Below are positions 55,306 through 64,000 of a stretch of 64,000 bases of DNA, piece after piece. The notes beneath the pieces are model-generated. The model did no database searches. It was given only the letters and a program-made list of their open reading frames with translations, and was not told where the DNA came from. Each line of letters starts with the position of its first letter. Position 1 is the stretch's first letter. The translations under genes and the position numbers were made by a program. This DNA is from Mus musculus (taxonomy: Eukaryota; Chordata; Mammalia; Rodentia; Muridae): contig NC_000072.6 in assembly GCF_000001635.26 (NCBI RefSeq), positions 38,427,312 to 38,491,311 on the forward strand. Direction: 5' to 3'.

Positions 55306-55807
55306 GTGAGCTCTGTCAGTTGTCACTTAGACAAGGGTAGAGTGAGAAGAATCCACAGCACAAGGGGACTAGACTGGAAGCAGTCAAAGACTAGTTAGTG
55401 TGTAAGAAAACAAACTCATGGATATTAATCTGATGCAGTCACTTCAGGGTGTTAGGGCTCAGTTTCTATATAACACATTCAGTCAGCTCTTGAGGGGAGT
55501 GGAGCCATTCTAGTTGCAGAGGACAAGCATGTAATAAATATACTTGTGTGAACTGCTTGCTGTACCCCAGGAAAACAACTATTCCTTTCAGTCATTACTT
55601 AAAGAAAGGTACTAGAGGCCATTGTTTACTGGTAGGGGTGTGACTGTGTGCAATGAATGGTTAATGTTTATTATTTCTCTTATCATTGTCTGAATTCTTT
55701 ATTGTCACCAGATGTGTGTGCTTCAAAAATACCTGTTTTGAGTTTTATTTTCTTTAGTTTCACAATTCAGATTTCTGTATCAATATATATTTTTTTAATC
55801 TATTTAG
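55306..55807 (+). other. Ubn2 intron 10
   Basis: 502 bases, apparently free of repeats. Ends in a T-rich tract with atttttttaatctatttag at the acceptor. Confidence 0.93.
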
Positions 55808-55951
55808 AACTTTGTTATGTAACCTTGTTGAGATCAAATTGGGATGCTATGAATTAGAGCCAAATAAAAGCCAGTCTGCTGAGGATTATCTTAAATCCTT
55901 CATGGAGACGGAGGTGAAGCCACTGTGGCCTAAGGGCTGGATGCAGGCAAG
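55808..55951 (+). CDS. Ubn2: Ubn2 exon 11 (residues 596-644), middle domain
   Basis: 144 bases, class 2-2 symmetric, acceptor atctatttag, donor gtaaga. Encodes T-L-L-C-N-L-V-E-I-K-L-G-C-Y-E-L-E-P and continues D-Y-L-K-S-F-M-E-T-E-V-K-P-L-W-P-K-G-W-M-Q-A. The P-L-W-P-x-G-W motif is a strongly conserved ubinuclein block. No frame damage. Confidence 0.95.
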
Positions 55952-56241
55952 GTAAGACATGTGCTTTGCTGGGATTTCGATGGTTTTGTCTTGTTGTCAA
56001 TTTTATTAAATATAGATTTGCACAAAAATACACTACATTGATTTTGCTAAGAAATTACATTTTGGGGGGGGCGGTACATGGGAAGATTTGGATGGAGGAA
56101 AGGGAACGGAGGGGTATAATCTCAAAAAATTATTTAAAGTAAGAACTTACATGTTCAACATTCTATTAATATATAGTATTATAGACCAGGGCTACATTGA
56201 GAGATCCCCATTTCAGTAAACAACTACATGTATGCTCGCGC

Positions 56242-56242
<1 letters not shown>

Positions 56243-56326
<84 letters not shown>
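56243..56326. repeat. (TG)n(TAG)n compound microsatellite
   Basis: TG repeats run directly into about 14 TAG units. Confidence 0.96.
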
Positions 56327-56518
56327 ATTATCACCACTTAACAAAACATGTTTTATGGAAATAGAAATAAGTATAAAGATTCTATTTTGTTTTTAAATCA
56401 ATTTCTTTTCCTGTTTTTGCTCTGAGTTTAGTAATAGGAAAAAAGTTTGTGGGATGATGGTTATAAATTTGAGGGGCTTTTAATGCATAGAGGGAAACTC
56501 CATGCTGGATTTAGAGCA

Positions 56519-56641
56519 GAGCTTGCTATGGTGGCACACACTAGTAACAGAACTAGTGAGAATGATACAGAGGGCTTGCAGGTTTGAAGCCAGCCTAGGA
56601 GAGAGTTCCAGCTTGGGCTGTATAGTAAAAACCAATCTTAA
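56519..56641 (+). mobile_element. Old B1-like SINE
   Basis: Forward (cttgctatggtggcacacac ... gtttgaagccagcctaggag), ending 120 bases before exon 12. Confidence 0.6.
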
Positions 56642-56763
56642 GAAATGCAGTCACTCTACATGGTGGTGCACGCCTCTAGTCTGAGAGGTTATGTAAAGCA
56701 AAAACAGAAAGTGAAGCAATACCATGTTACTGTAAAAATAATGTTGTCTTTTAATGTTTCCAG

Positions 56764-56814
56764 AATGCTTTTTAAGGAAAGCCGGAGTGTGCATAATCAT
56801 CTTACTTCTGCTCC
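56764..56814 (+). CDS. Ubn2: Ubn2 exon 12 (residues 644-661), small symmetric exon
   Basis: 51 bases, acceptor tgtttccag, donor gtgagt, class 2-2. Encodes M-L-F-K-E-S-R-S-V-H-N-H-L-T-S-A, the end of the middle domain. Exon 11 to exon 13 joining would give an in-frame 17-residue deletion, so it could act as a cassette exon. Nothing in the sequence shows that it does. Confidence 0.94.
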
Positions 56815-56879
56815 GTGAGTAGACCCTGATCCCAGATCTCTCCATTTGTTCTTATTCATGTACGGCTGTAAGAAACAAA

Positions 56880-57296
56880 GATGGAACTGGAGAGATGGCT
56901 CAATGCTTAAGAGCACTGACTGCTCTTCCAAGAGTACTGAGTTCAGTTCCCAGCAACCACATCGTGGCTCATAACCTAGAAACAGAGGCAGGAATCTCTG
57001 TGAGTTCAAAGTTAGCTGGGTCTATGAGATCAAACTGACCTTGAACTCACAAAGATCTGTTTGCCTTGTACTGGAAGTCACCACCATGCCTGGCTGGAGT
57101 AATTTTAAGAGAATAACTTGGCTATCAACCTACCATCTTTTGTTTTGTTTTGTTTATTCAAGGCAGGGTTTTGCTTTGTAGCCCTAGCTACTCTGAAATT
57201 CTCTGTGTGAACCAGACTGACCCCAAACTCAGAGATCTGCCTACATCTGCCTCCCTAGGGCTGGGCTTAAGGGCATGTGCCACCAAAGCCTGGTTT
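56880..57296. mobile_element. Partial B2 and B1 fragments
   Basis: Forward B2 head 56880-56979 without tail, a forward B1 piece to 57020, a reverse B1 piece 57025-57095, and a fuller reverse B1 57142-57296. Confidence 0.78.
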
Positions 57297-57427
57297 CAAC
57301 CTTTTATCTTAAAGTAACATAAACTATTGATTTGCTAAAATTCTAAATACAAAGAAACCATATAAAACTTTTCATGAAATACATTATTGAATAAAGCTGT
57401 TAATAGTTTTGTTTGGTAATGTAGTAC

Positions 57428-57540
57428 CCTCTTTTGGTGTGTATGTATATGTGTGTATGTATATATATATACACACACACACACACATCTACAGTGTAGT
57501 CATATGCATTAAATAAATAATTCTTTAAAGAAAAAGAAAG
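57428..57540 (+). mobile_element. B2 3'-end fragment with microsatellite
   Basis: cctcttttggtgtgt, then TATG/TA/CA repeats, then ctacagtgtagtcatatgca and an aaataaat tail. It could be the displaced tail of the B2 head at 56880. Confidence 0.6.
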
Positions 57541-57844
57541 AAAGATTTTTACTAAAGTGCTGATTGACATAGGTAAGACTTAAGTCTACTTTTAGGTCAT
57601 CTCTCTGTTACCACCCTTTGTTTTGTTATATTGTTTTCACTGATGACTTTGGAAACAGTCCTGAGATACTCTCCCAGTCTAGGTTGGTATTCTTCTATGG
57701 GGAGCTATGCAGGGAGCTTAGGTTAGCTCCTCTTGTTCTTATTGTCTGTGTGTAAAACTACATCAGATGAGCTGATCGGATAGTGTTCTTCCTTGTGTAC
57801 ACAGAAATGGGTATTTCCTTAGTAAAAATAAAAAACAAATGTCT

Positions 57845-58581
57845 AGATCTGCAAAATGTTTCTGTGGATAAAAGCACTTGCCTTATAAACCTAAATTAGA
57901 GCCCTAGAATCCAATGGCAAAAAGAGAAAACCAACTCCTGAAAGTTCACCTCTGATTTCCATATATACACTGAGGCATGCTTATATCTACACACACTCAC
58001 GAATGAAATCAAATTTTAAAACGTGTTAATACCAAAAATTAAACACGGGTCCCAGTATATGCTAGGCAGGTACTCTTCTACTCAGCCACATGCCTAGTAC
58101 AGTGAGACTATTAAAGAATGAGCCTTTATTCTCCTAATACATAGGAGAATGCCAGGTTTTGTTTATGGTTGTGTATTGATCCACTGGGAAAATAGCTCAG
58201 TTCTTTGAGTACTTACCTACAATGTATAGAGATAATGGTTTTATCGCTAGCACTTAAAAAGGGGTTATTGAAATATATAAAGTTATCAAGTTATAATTTG
58301 CTTAGCACTTTAATATACTTTTAATTATCATTTTGGGAATGATATTATAAAACTGCTGCTCTCCCTATATACATGCACTTAGAAGAAATAGAAATTTCTA
58401 GTGTATAGAAAGGACACTGTTAGTTTATTATCAGAGATCTGTTGTGTTTCAGTTATTCTGTTTTTTCATTTAAGACAGTCTTGCTTTGTTGCCCAGTCTG
58501 GCCTTAATGGGCTCCCCGTGACCCTCCTGTCTCTGCTTCTCAAGTAGCTCAGATCATGACTACATGCTACTATGTCTGGCG
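57845..58581. mobile_element. Old SINE fragments
   Basis: Forward B3-type 57845-57985, reverse ID-like 58030-58100, forward ID-like 58185-58260, and reverse Alu-monomer-like 58462-58581. Confidence 0.55.
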
Positions 58582-58707
58582 CCCATCCGTGCTGGTCGTT
58601 GAGCTACATCCTAGCTCCATTGTTACTGCTACCTTTGTGTTTTGTTGTATGTATGCATGCATGTATGTATATATGTTTGTTTGTGTTTTAATTAGAAAAT
58701 AGGATAG

Positions 58708-58866
58708 ATAAGCCAGACAGTGTTTGTACTTTAATCCCAGTACTGGGGAGGCAGAGACAGGCAGATCTCTGAGTTCCAGGCCAGCCTTGTCTACGGAGTG
58801 AGTTCCAGGACAGCCAGGGCTACACAGAGAAACCCTGTCTCAAAAAACCAAAAAAAAAAAAAAAAG
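58708..58866 (+). mobile_element. B1 SINE
   Basis: Forward B1 with long A tail and a GGA/GAA-rich sequence behind it. A TATG repeat lies just upstream at 58645-58676. Confidence 0.9.
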
Positions 58867-59059
58867 AAGAATAAGGAGGAGGAGGAGGAAAGGAAGGAAG
58901 AAGGGAAAAAAACAAGATAGGTAAATATAGCTGTCCTAATGATCTACTTCCTTCCTCTTAAAAGGGCATGGAGAATTACTATTGCCTTCCTGAAACTACA
59001 TAATATTGGCAGGTGTTTCATGCCAGTTCCTAAATGTTCAAAGTTTCTTGCTTTATTTA

Positions 59060-59374
59060 TTTTGAAACTGAATCTCATTATATAGCCCAGGCTGGCCTGA
59101 ACCTTATGATATAGACCAGAGTGACCTCAAACTCACAAAGTTTTCTTCTCGCCTTTTAACTAATTAATTATCATTCTAACAACTTTTATTTGATTTTTGC
59201 AATAATGTATGTTTGTTTGTTTGTTTGTTTGTTTGTTTTTCGAGATAGGGTTTCTCTGTACAGCCCTGGCTGTCCTGGAACTCACTTTGTAGATGAGGCT
59301 GGCCTCGAACTCAGAAATCCGCCTGCCTCTGCCTCTGGAGTTCTGGGATTAAAGGCGTGAGCCACCACGCCCAG
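59060..59374 (-). mobile_element. Two reverse B1 SINEs
   Basis: Old fragment 59060-59140 and young near-consensus copy 59214-59374 with a GTTT-repeat tail. Confidence 0.87.
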
Positions 59375-59796
59375 CCAAAAATAATTATTAATAAAATCTT
59401 TAAAAAATTTTTCTTAAGTAAAATGTCATTACTAACCCATTTCCCTTAATTTGCATTTGATATACCTTTAAGCTGTTTCCCTACTTCTAATTGTAAGTTC
59501 TTACCAATCTTTTGAAATCCGTCTCCTTAGGCATCAGTTTTGAGTTATTTTATGTTTTGTGTATTTATGTGTGGTTTTTAATTTTTCTTGTCTATACTTC
59601 TTATTTTAGTAATTACTTGGCCTTTTAGTCAATTTGAATTAGAAAAATATTGCTAAGTATCCCCAGGCAAGCTGAATACTTATATGTAGTTCCTGCCTTC
59701 AAGGAAGCTTCCCAGGAGTGGAAAAAGACTAGTCTGCTGTAATCTGTGACATACAACTGCTTTCGAAATGGCCTTCATTTTAATCTTTTATCATAG

Positions 59797-59839
59797 GGCA
59801 AAGAAAAAGGTGATTCCTGCATCAAAACCCAAAGTCAAG
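59797..59839 (+). CDS. Ubn2: Ubn2 exon 13 (residues 661-675), 43-nt exon
   Basis: Only 43 bases, acceptor ttttatcatag, donor gtaaga. Completes a Pro codon, then A-K-K-K-V-I-P-A-S-K-P-K-V-K, a basic linker that could be a nuclear localisation element. Recognised because it restores phase between exons 12 and 14 and matches the family. Skipping it alone would shift the frame. Confidence 0.93.
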
Positions 59840-60075
59840 GTAAGAGTCCAGCAAATCTATAGTTGGTCCTAATTGGTGAGTGTTGGCATGGATTTTTAAG
59901 ATGAAAAGAACATATGCTGTTTAGCAAAGATTAATAGATGCTAAATTCCTTGATTTCCATGTCATAAAAGTCCATTTGAAAAATAGATTCTTGTGGAGCA
60001 GTGGGAATTTGCATACATTGACTCTATATAGAAATATTGGATTAAATAAAACAAATGCTCTTTAAAAACATAGTT

Positions 60076-60217
60076 GTCTGGACATAGTTGTATGTGCCTT
60101 TAATCCCAGCCCTCAGGAGGCAGAGGCAGGCATATCTCTGTGAGTTCAAGGCCAGCCTGGTCTACAGAGATAGTTCTAGCATAGCTAGGGCTACATAGAG
60201 AAACTCTGTTCCAAAAA
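60076..60217 (+). mobile_element. B1 SINE
   Basis: Forward B1; AAAACATAG-like flanks on both sides suggest a short target-site duplication. Confidence 0.88.
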
Positions 60218-60457
60218 ACATAGCTAAGATTGTAAATAGAAAGGAGAAAATCCAGAGTCAAAGAGAAGCTACCCAGTTGATCTGTTGCTGAGGCCTCATT
60301 GCCCTTGGAAAGACTACCAATCACTTTATGGAGAGACTACATATAGAGTGAGACATGGTTTCTTTTCACTTTATTTTCAGAGTATAGCAGGTAGGATTTT
60401 CTGGGGATAGTATAAGTCAGAAATAGAAAAGAAGCCAGTGTAAAACAGGGCCCTGAG

Positions 60458-60637
60458 GGGGATTGAGAGATGGCTCAGTGGTTCTTCTAAAGGTCCTGAG
60501 TTCAATTCCCAGCAACTACGTGGTAGCTCACAACCATCTGTAATAGGATCTGATGCCCTCTTCTGGTGTGTCTGAAACAACAGTCTACTCACATACATAA
60601 AATAAATAAATCTTTAAAAAACAAAAAGCAAAAAAAC
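60458..60637 (+). mobile_element. B2 SINE
   Basis: Forward B2 with a deletion after gctcagtggtt (missing the aagagcactgactg part) and an A-rich tail. Confidence 0.9.
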
Positions 60638-61170
60638 AGTGCTTTGAAAGAATTCCATCTTTAGTTACAGATGAGGAGAAGAGGGAGCAGTAGAGAAATG
60701 AAGAGTTATGTCTTGGCCAAGGGTCTAGATTAGAGAAGAACAGTCCTGCCTGAAAATGTCCCATGTGTTAGGACTTTAATTTGCATTACTTGGCAAAGCC
60801 TTACAGGTGGCCTAGGACAGCAGATAAAAACAGGTTTTGTGCCATGTAATGTTTCACATCCTAGGCTTGCTTACTTGTCAGTCAAACATAGGCTATAGAC
60901 AGAGCTCAGACAGAGTGTAGACTTTGCATGGCAGAGGTCTGTGTTTAATCTTACCACCACAGAAAAGACCCAAGATAATAATAAAAATAAATAAATAAAA
61001 CATAACAAAAAAAACAAACAACAAACAAGAAAAGCTATGAGCTTACTATCTACTGTTTGGAATATAAACTACATGGCAGGGGTACATTAGTATAGGCTAG
61101 AATCAGTGGACACCACAAACAATTAAATCCCCAAGAGGACAGGCCATAGGTTTATTAATTTAGAACATAA

Positions 61171-61645
61171 AATTGCCTGGACATAGTGGTACTAATCTGT
61201 AATCCCAGAACTCTGGAGGGAGAGGCAGAAGAATTGCAGCAAGTTTGGGACCAGTCTGTCTTCTACATAACTCCAGGTCACTCAGGGATACATAGACCTG
61301 CTCTTACCTCCAAGAAAAAAGAACATATTGACAGTGCTAAGGAGAATCTGTGAGCCCTATCACATTTCATCTGTTCTTTAGCCAGGAACAAGTCTTCCTT
61401 CACTACCAAAGTGACTATTTAAGGTACAAAGGCAGACATATCCATAACATAGGTAGGGCTCATTTGATAAGTGCTTGCTCTAGCATCCTTGAAGCCCTCA
61501 CATCATATAAAGCAGTCATGGTAGTGCATGACTGTAATCTCAGCACTCAGTATGTGGAGACAGTAGCATCAGAAGTTCAAGCTGACTCTTGACTTGATGG
61601 AGTTGGAGGTTAACTTGGGATAAAAAAGACTCTGCCTCCCCCAAA
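61171..61645 (+). mobile_element. Old B1-like and B4-type SINEs
   Basis: Forward B1-like 61171-61315 and a forward B4-type composite 61450-61645 (ID-like head ggtagggctcatttgataag, B1-like tail). Confidence 0.6.
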
Positions 61646-62810
61646 AGAGATAATTAAAATAGAAACTTTGTGCTGGTGATACCTTTGATATTATTGCCCC
61701 TACCTCAGTCCTTTACTCTCTAAAGATGAAGTTTTAGTAATAGTGTGCTTGGACTGTCAACATGTGCAAGCATGTGTCCATGTCTACCCCTCATCTGAGC
61801 AAGCAGTGGAGCCTAATGGGGTCCTACCCACACTACTATAATAGTGAGGCTTTTACATTGTTGGAATAAAAGTGTAGGACAAGTGCTATGGAAGTCAGAG
61901 TGTGACAGCATTCTTAACAGCTTACTTACTGTAACACCGTAGGCGGTGCTGGTAAAGACCCTTCCTGTTCGTTCTTTTCCCACTATGCTGAAGGTAAGTG
62001 ATGTGGCTGTATACATCAGTATATAAGACTCTGGGTTTGGGACTTTTTCATCCTAAGGAGCTAGTAGCACCTCTGATGATCTGTGCAGTAGTTATGTCTT
62101 TATCTTAAACATGAAATCTAGCACTTTATATTACTATCAACAAATAAATGGTTGCTCTTTAACTTGCTAATATTTTTTCTCTGACTATTTTAAAATATAA
62201 TTCTCTTAACTCTTCCTTGAATTTTAAGAAAATTAATTTAACAGACAGTATTCACTTAGATGTTTAGCATTTTAATTATTGATACCATCATATTCTTAGG
62301 ACAGTAAAACTTAGACTTAAGATTTAGACGAGTGTCTTCTCACTTGTAGGAGACAGTAAGCACATACTTGATACGTTACAAATGATGTCAGTCAAAATTA
62401 GTAGAATGATTTAAATATGGTTGAGTAACTCACTGGTTTCCTAGTAGAGTGGTGGTTGGGAGCTGTAGAAATACAAGGGAGCAGAGAGCAAGAGTTAGCA
62501 CCCCAGCAAACCTTATTAGACAAGAGTCATAGTCTTGATGTAGAAATGAAGTCCCTTCCCAGCACCAGGACAGTGAAAGTGTCTGATAAACCGGGATGGA
62601 CATAGGTTCTGAACTTCTAATTTAAGTGGAGTTAACGAGTGATGTCAGTTAGTATCCTTTAGCCCCATTTTCAGGTCCTGGTAAGATGACTTGCAAGGAC
62701 ATGGTGGTGTAGTGTGTCACACACTGTTACTTGGAGAGCGGGTAGAGTACTGTCTTAATGTTATTTTGGTTTTGGCAGTCTTTTCAAGATTTCTTGCTTT
62801 AAAATAAAGG

Positions 62811-62955
62811 GCCCAGTACTGTGGCATATGATTTTTATATCAGTACTTGGGAGGCAGAGGCACATATATCTTTGTGAGTTCAAGGTCAGCCTAGTCTACA
62901 GAAGGAGTACCAAAACAGGCAAAGCTATAAACAGACCTATATCAGAACAAACAAA
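62811..62955 (+). mobile_element. B1 SINE, old
   Basis: Forward B1 with a mutated 5' half; ends about 120 bases before exon 14. Confidence 0.75.
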
Positions 62956-63072
62956 ATAACCAAAAATTAATAATTTTAGTCATCATAAGAATTTCTTAGC
63001 CTTTTAAAAACTAAATTTAAAATTTGTAAATTAACTGTATTTTTTTTTCTAATATAATGCTACTTATGCTAG

Positions 63073-64000
63073 GAATGTAGCCCCAAAAAAGACCCCAAAG
63101 CTCCTGCATCCGTGGTGGCTTCAGGTGGCGGTCCTTCCACGAGCTCCAGCACATCCATCGTTGCCTCAGCCAGCTCTAGCTCAGCACCAGCCCAAGAAAC
63201 CATCTGCCTTGATGACTCCCTCGATGAAGACCTTTCTTTCCCCTCAGCCTCACTGGATCTTGTATCTGAAGCTCTAGCTGTCATCAACAATGGGAACAAG
63301 GGCCCCTCAGTTGGTTCAAGGCTAAATGTGCCAACTACAAAACCTCGTCCAGGACTGAGAGAAGAAAAGCTAGCAAGTATCATGAGTAAGTTACCACTGG
63401 CTACTCCCAAAAAACTAGATTCTACTCAGACTGCTCACTCATCAAGTCTTATTGCTGGTCACACGGGGCCAGTACCAAAGAAACCCCAGGATTTAGCTCA
63501 TACTGGTATTTCTTCAGGCCTTATTGCTGGTTCTTCAATTCAGAACCCTAAAGTTTCCTTAGAACCTTTGCCAGCCAGGCTACTCCAGCAAGGACTGCAA
63601 AGGTCAAGCCAGATACATGCTTCTTCCTCTTCACAGACTCATGTCTCCTCCTCCCAAGCCCAAGCTGCTGCCTCCTCTCATGCTCTGGGAACATCAGAGG
63701 CCCAAGATGCTTCTTCGTTAACACAAGTCACAAAGGTGCACCAGCACTCAGCTGTCCAGCAGAACTATGTGTCTCCATTGCAAGCCACCATTAGTAAATC
63801 ACAGACCAACCCAGTGGTGAAATTAAGTAATAACCCCCAACTTTCCTGTTCGTCCCAACTACTCAAGACTTCAGATAAGCCACTGATGTATCGCCTCCCT
63901 TTGTCTACCCCATCACCTGGAAATGGTTCTCAGGGGCCCCACCCCCTAGTTTCTAGGACAGCACCGAGTACCACTACCTCCAGTAACTATTTAGCCAAGG
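63073..64000 (+). CDS. Ubn2: Ubn2 exon 14, partial (residues 676-984, continues past window)
   Basis: Acceptor tatgctag, then an open frame to the last base (309 codons plus one base). Starts E-C-S-P-K-K-D-P-K. It then has a Ser-rich tract and an acidic motif with hydrophobic core (Q-E-T-I-C-L-D-D-S-L-D-E-D-L, residues 716-729). K-P-R-P-G-L-R-E-E-K-L-A-S-I-M-S-K-L-P follows, with two related S-x-L-I-A-G segments and a long Ser/Thr/Gln/Pro-rich disordered region. This matches the C-terminal half of ubinucleins. The stop lies outside the window. Confidence 0.95.

Larger units (their letters stand above)
55952..56763 (+). other. Ubn2 intron 11
   Basis: 812 bases holding a TG plus TAG compound microsatellite and one old B1-like fragment. 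Confidence 0.93.
56815..59796 (+). other. Ubn2 intron 12
   Basis: 3.0 kb. Partial B2, several B1 copies, B3- and ID-type fragments and short microsatellites. 57545-57840, 58260-58450 and 59380-59780 look unique. Confidence 0.92.
59840..63072 (+). other. Ubn2 intron 13
   Basis: 3.2 kb with B1, B2 and B4-type SINEs. 60640-61160 and 61650-62800 are mostly unique and show no recognisable element. Ends in a T-rich tract before the exon 14 acceptor. Confidence 0.92.
6620..64000 (+). other. Ubn2: Ubn2 transcription unit, 5' part (14 exons seen, 3' end outside window)
   Basis: Fourteen exons join into one open frame of 2,953 coding bases (about 984 codons). All 13 introns have U2-type GT...AG ends and the phases agree at every junction. 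The product starts M-A-E-P-R-R-V and carries the HRD signature (F-I-D-N-S-E-A-Y-D-E-L-V-P) and the ubinuclein middle domain. This distinguishes it as UBN2 rather than UBN1, whose N-terminus differs. From family knowledge it is a nuclear HIRA-complex subunit for H3.3 deposition. The transcription start is not visible directly; 6620 is an estimate from the TISU/YY1 element. The last exon is cut by the window edge, so the stop codon, 3' UTR and poly(A) site are absent. Confidence 0.93.

Overview
This is nuclear DNA of a murid rodent, almost certainly a mouse (genus Mus). It is dense in B1, B2, B3-type, B4 and a few ID SINEs, many of them with intact target-site duplications. The only protein-coding gene recognised is Ubn2 (ubinuclein 2), read left to right. 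I identified it by joining fourteen exons by eye. Every junction has GT/AG ends and matching phase, and the joined product matches the ubinuclein family. The species call is inferred from repeat content and gene identity.

Layout. 1-6030 is intergenic sequence packed with SINEs and one hAT-type MITE. 6040-7480 is a CpG island with a TATA-less promoter: an RFX-type X-box, a CRE, an ETS site, an NRF1 site, and a perfect TISU/YY1 element that opens a 16-codon upstream ORF. Exon 1 (coding from 6862) is followed by long introns 1-3 (5.9, 12.3 and 8.5 kb). Exons 2-4, all phase 0, encode the HRD region. Exon 5 encodes a basic nuclear-localisation cluster, and exon 6 an acidic, serine/proline-rich linker. 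Exons 7-12 encode the conserved ubinuclein middle domain. Exon 14 opens the long Ser/Thr/Pro-rich C-terminal region and runs off the right edge. About 984 codons lie in the window, and the 3' end of the gene is outside it.

Role (established knowledge of the family). Ubinucleins are subunits of the HIRA histone chaperone complex (HIRA, UBN1 or UBN2, CABIN1, with ASF1A), which deposits histone H3.3 independently of DNA replication. The part before and including the HRD contacts HIRA and H3.3-H4. The middle domain is linked to DNA/histone binding and oligomerisation.

Introns hold little unique sequence. Besides SINEs they contain ancient L1 fragments, an antisense L1 ORF2 remnant (intron 6), a solo LTR and a decayed antisense endogenous retrovirus with two LTRs and a tRNA-Gln-like primer binding site (intron 7), a perfect 184-bp tandem duplication (intron 2), two microsatellite-linked flank duplications (introns 3 and 6), and a 12-bp-unit minisatellite found in two unrelated contexts, one beside the exon 5 acceptor.

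I saw no CRISPR array, operon, phage or other unusual gene system. The most interesting signals are the TISU-initiated uORF, the branch-point-like minisatellite, the NAGNAG acceptor of exon 2 and the recent intronic duplications. Repeat boundaries were set by eye and may be off by 10-20 bases unless a target-site duplication is given.
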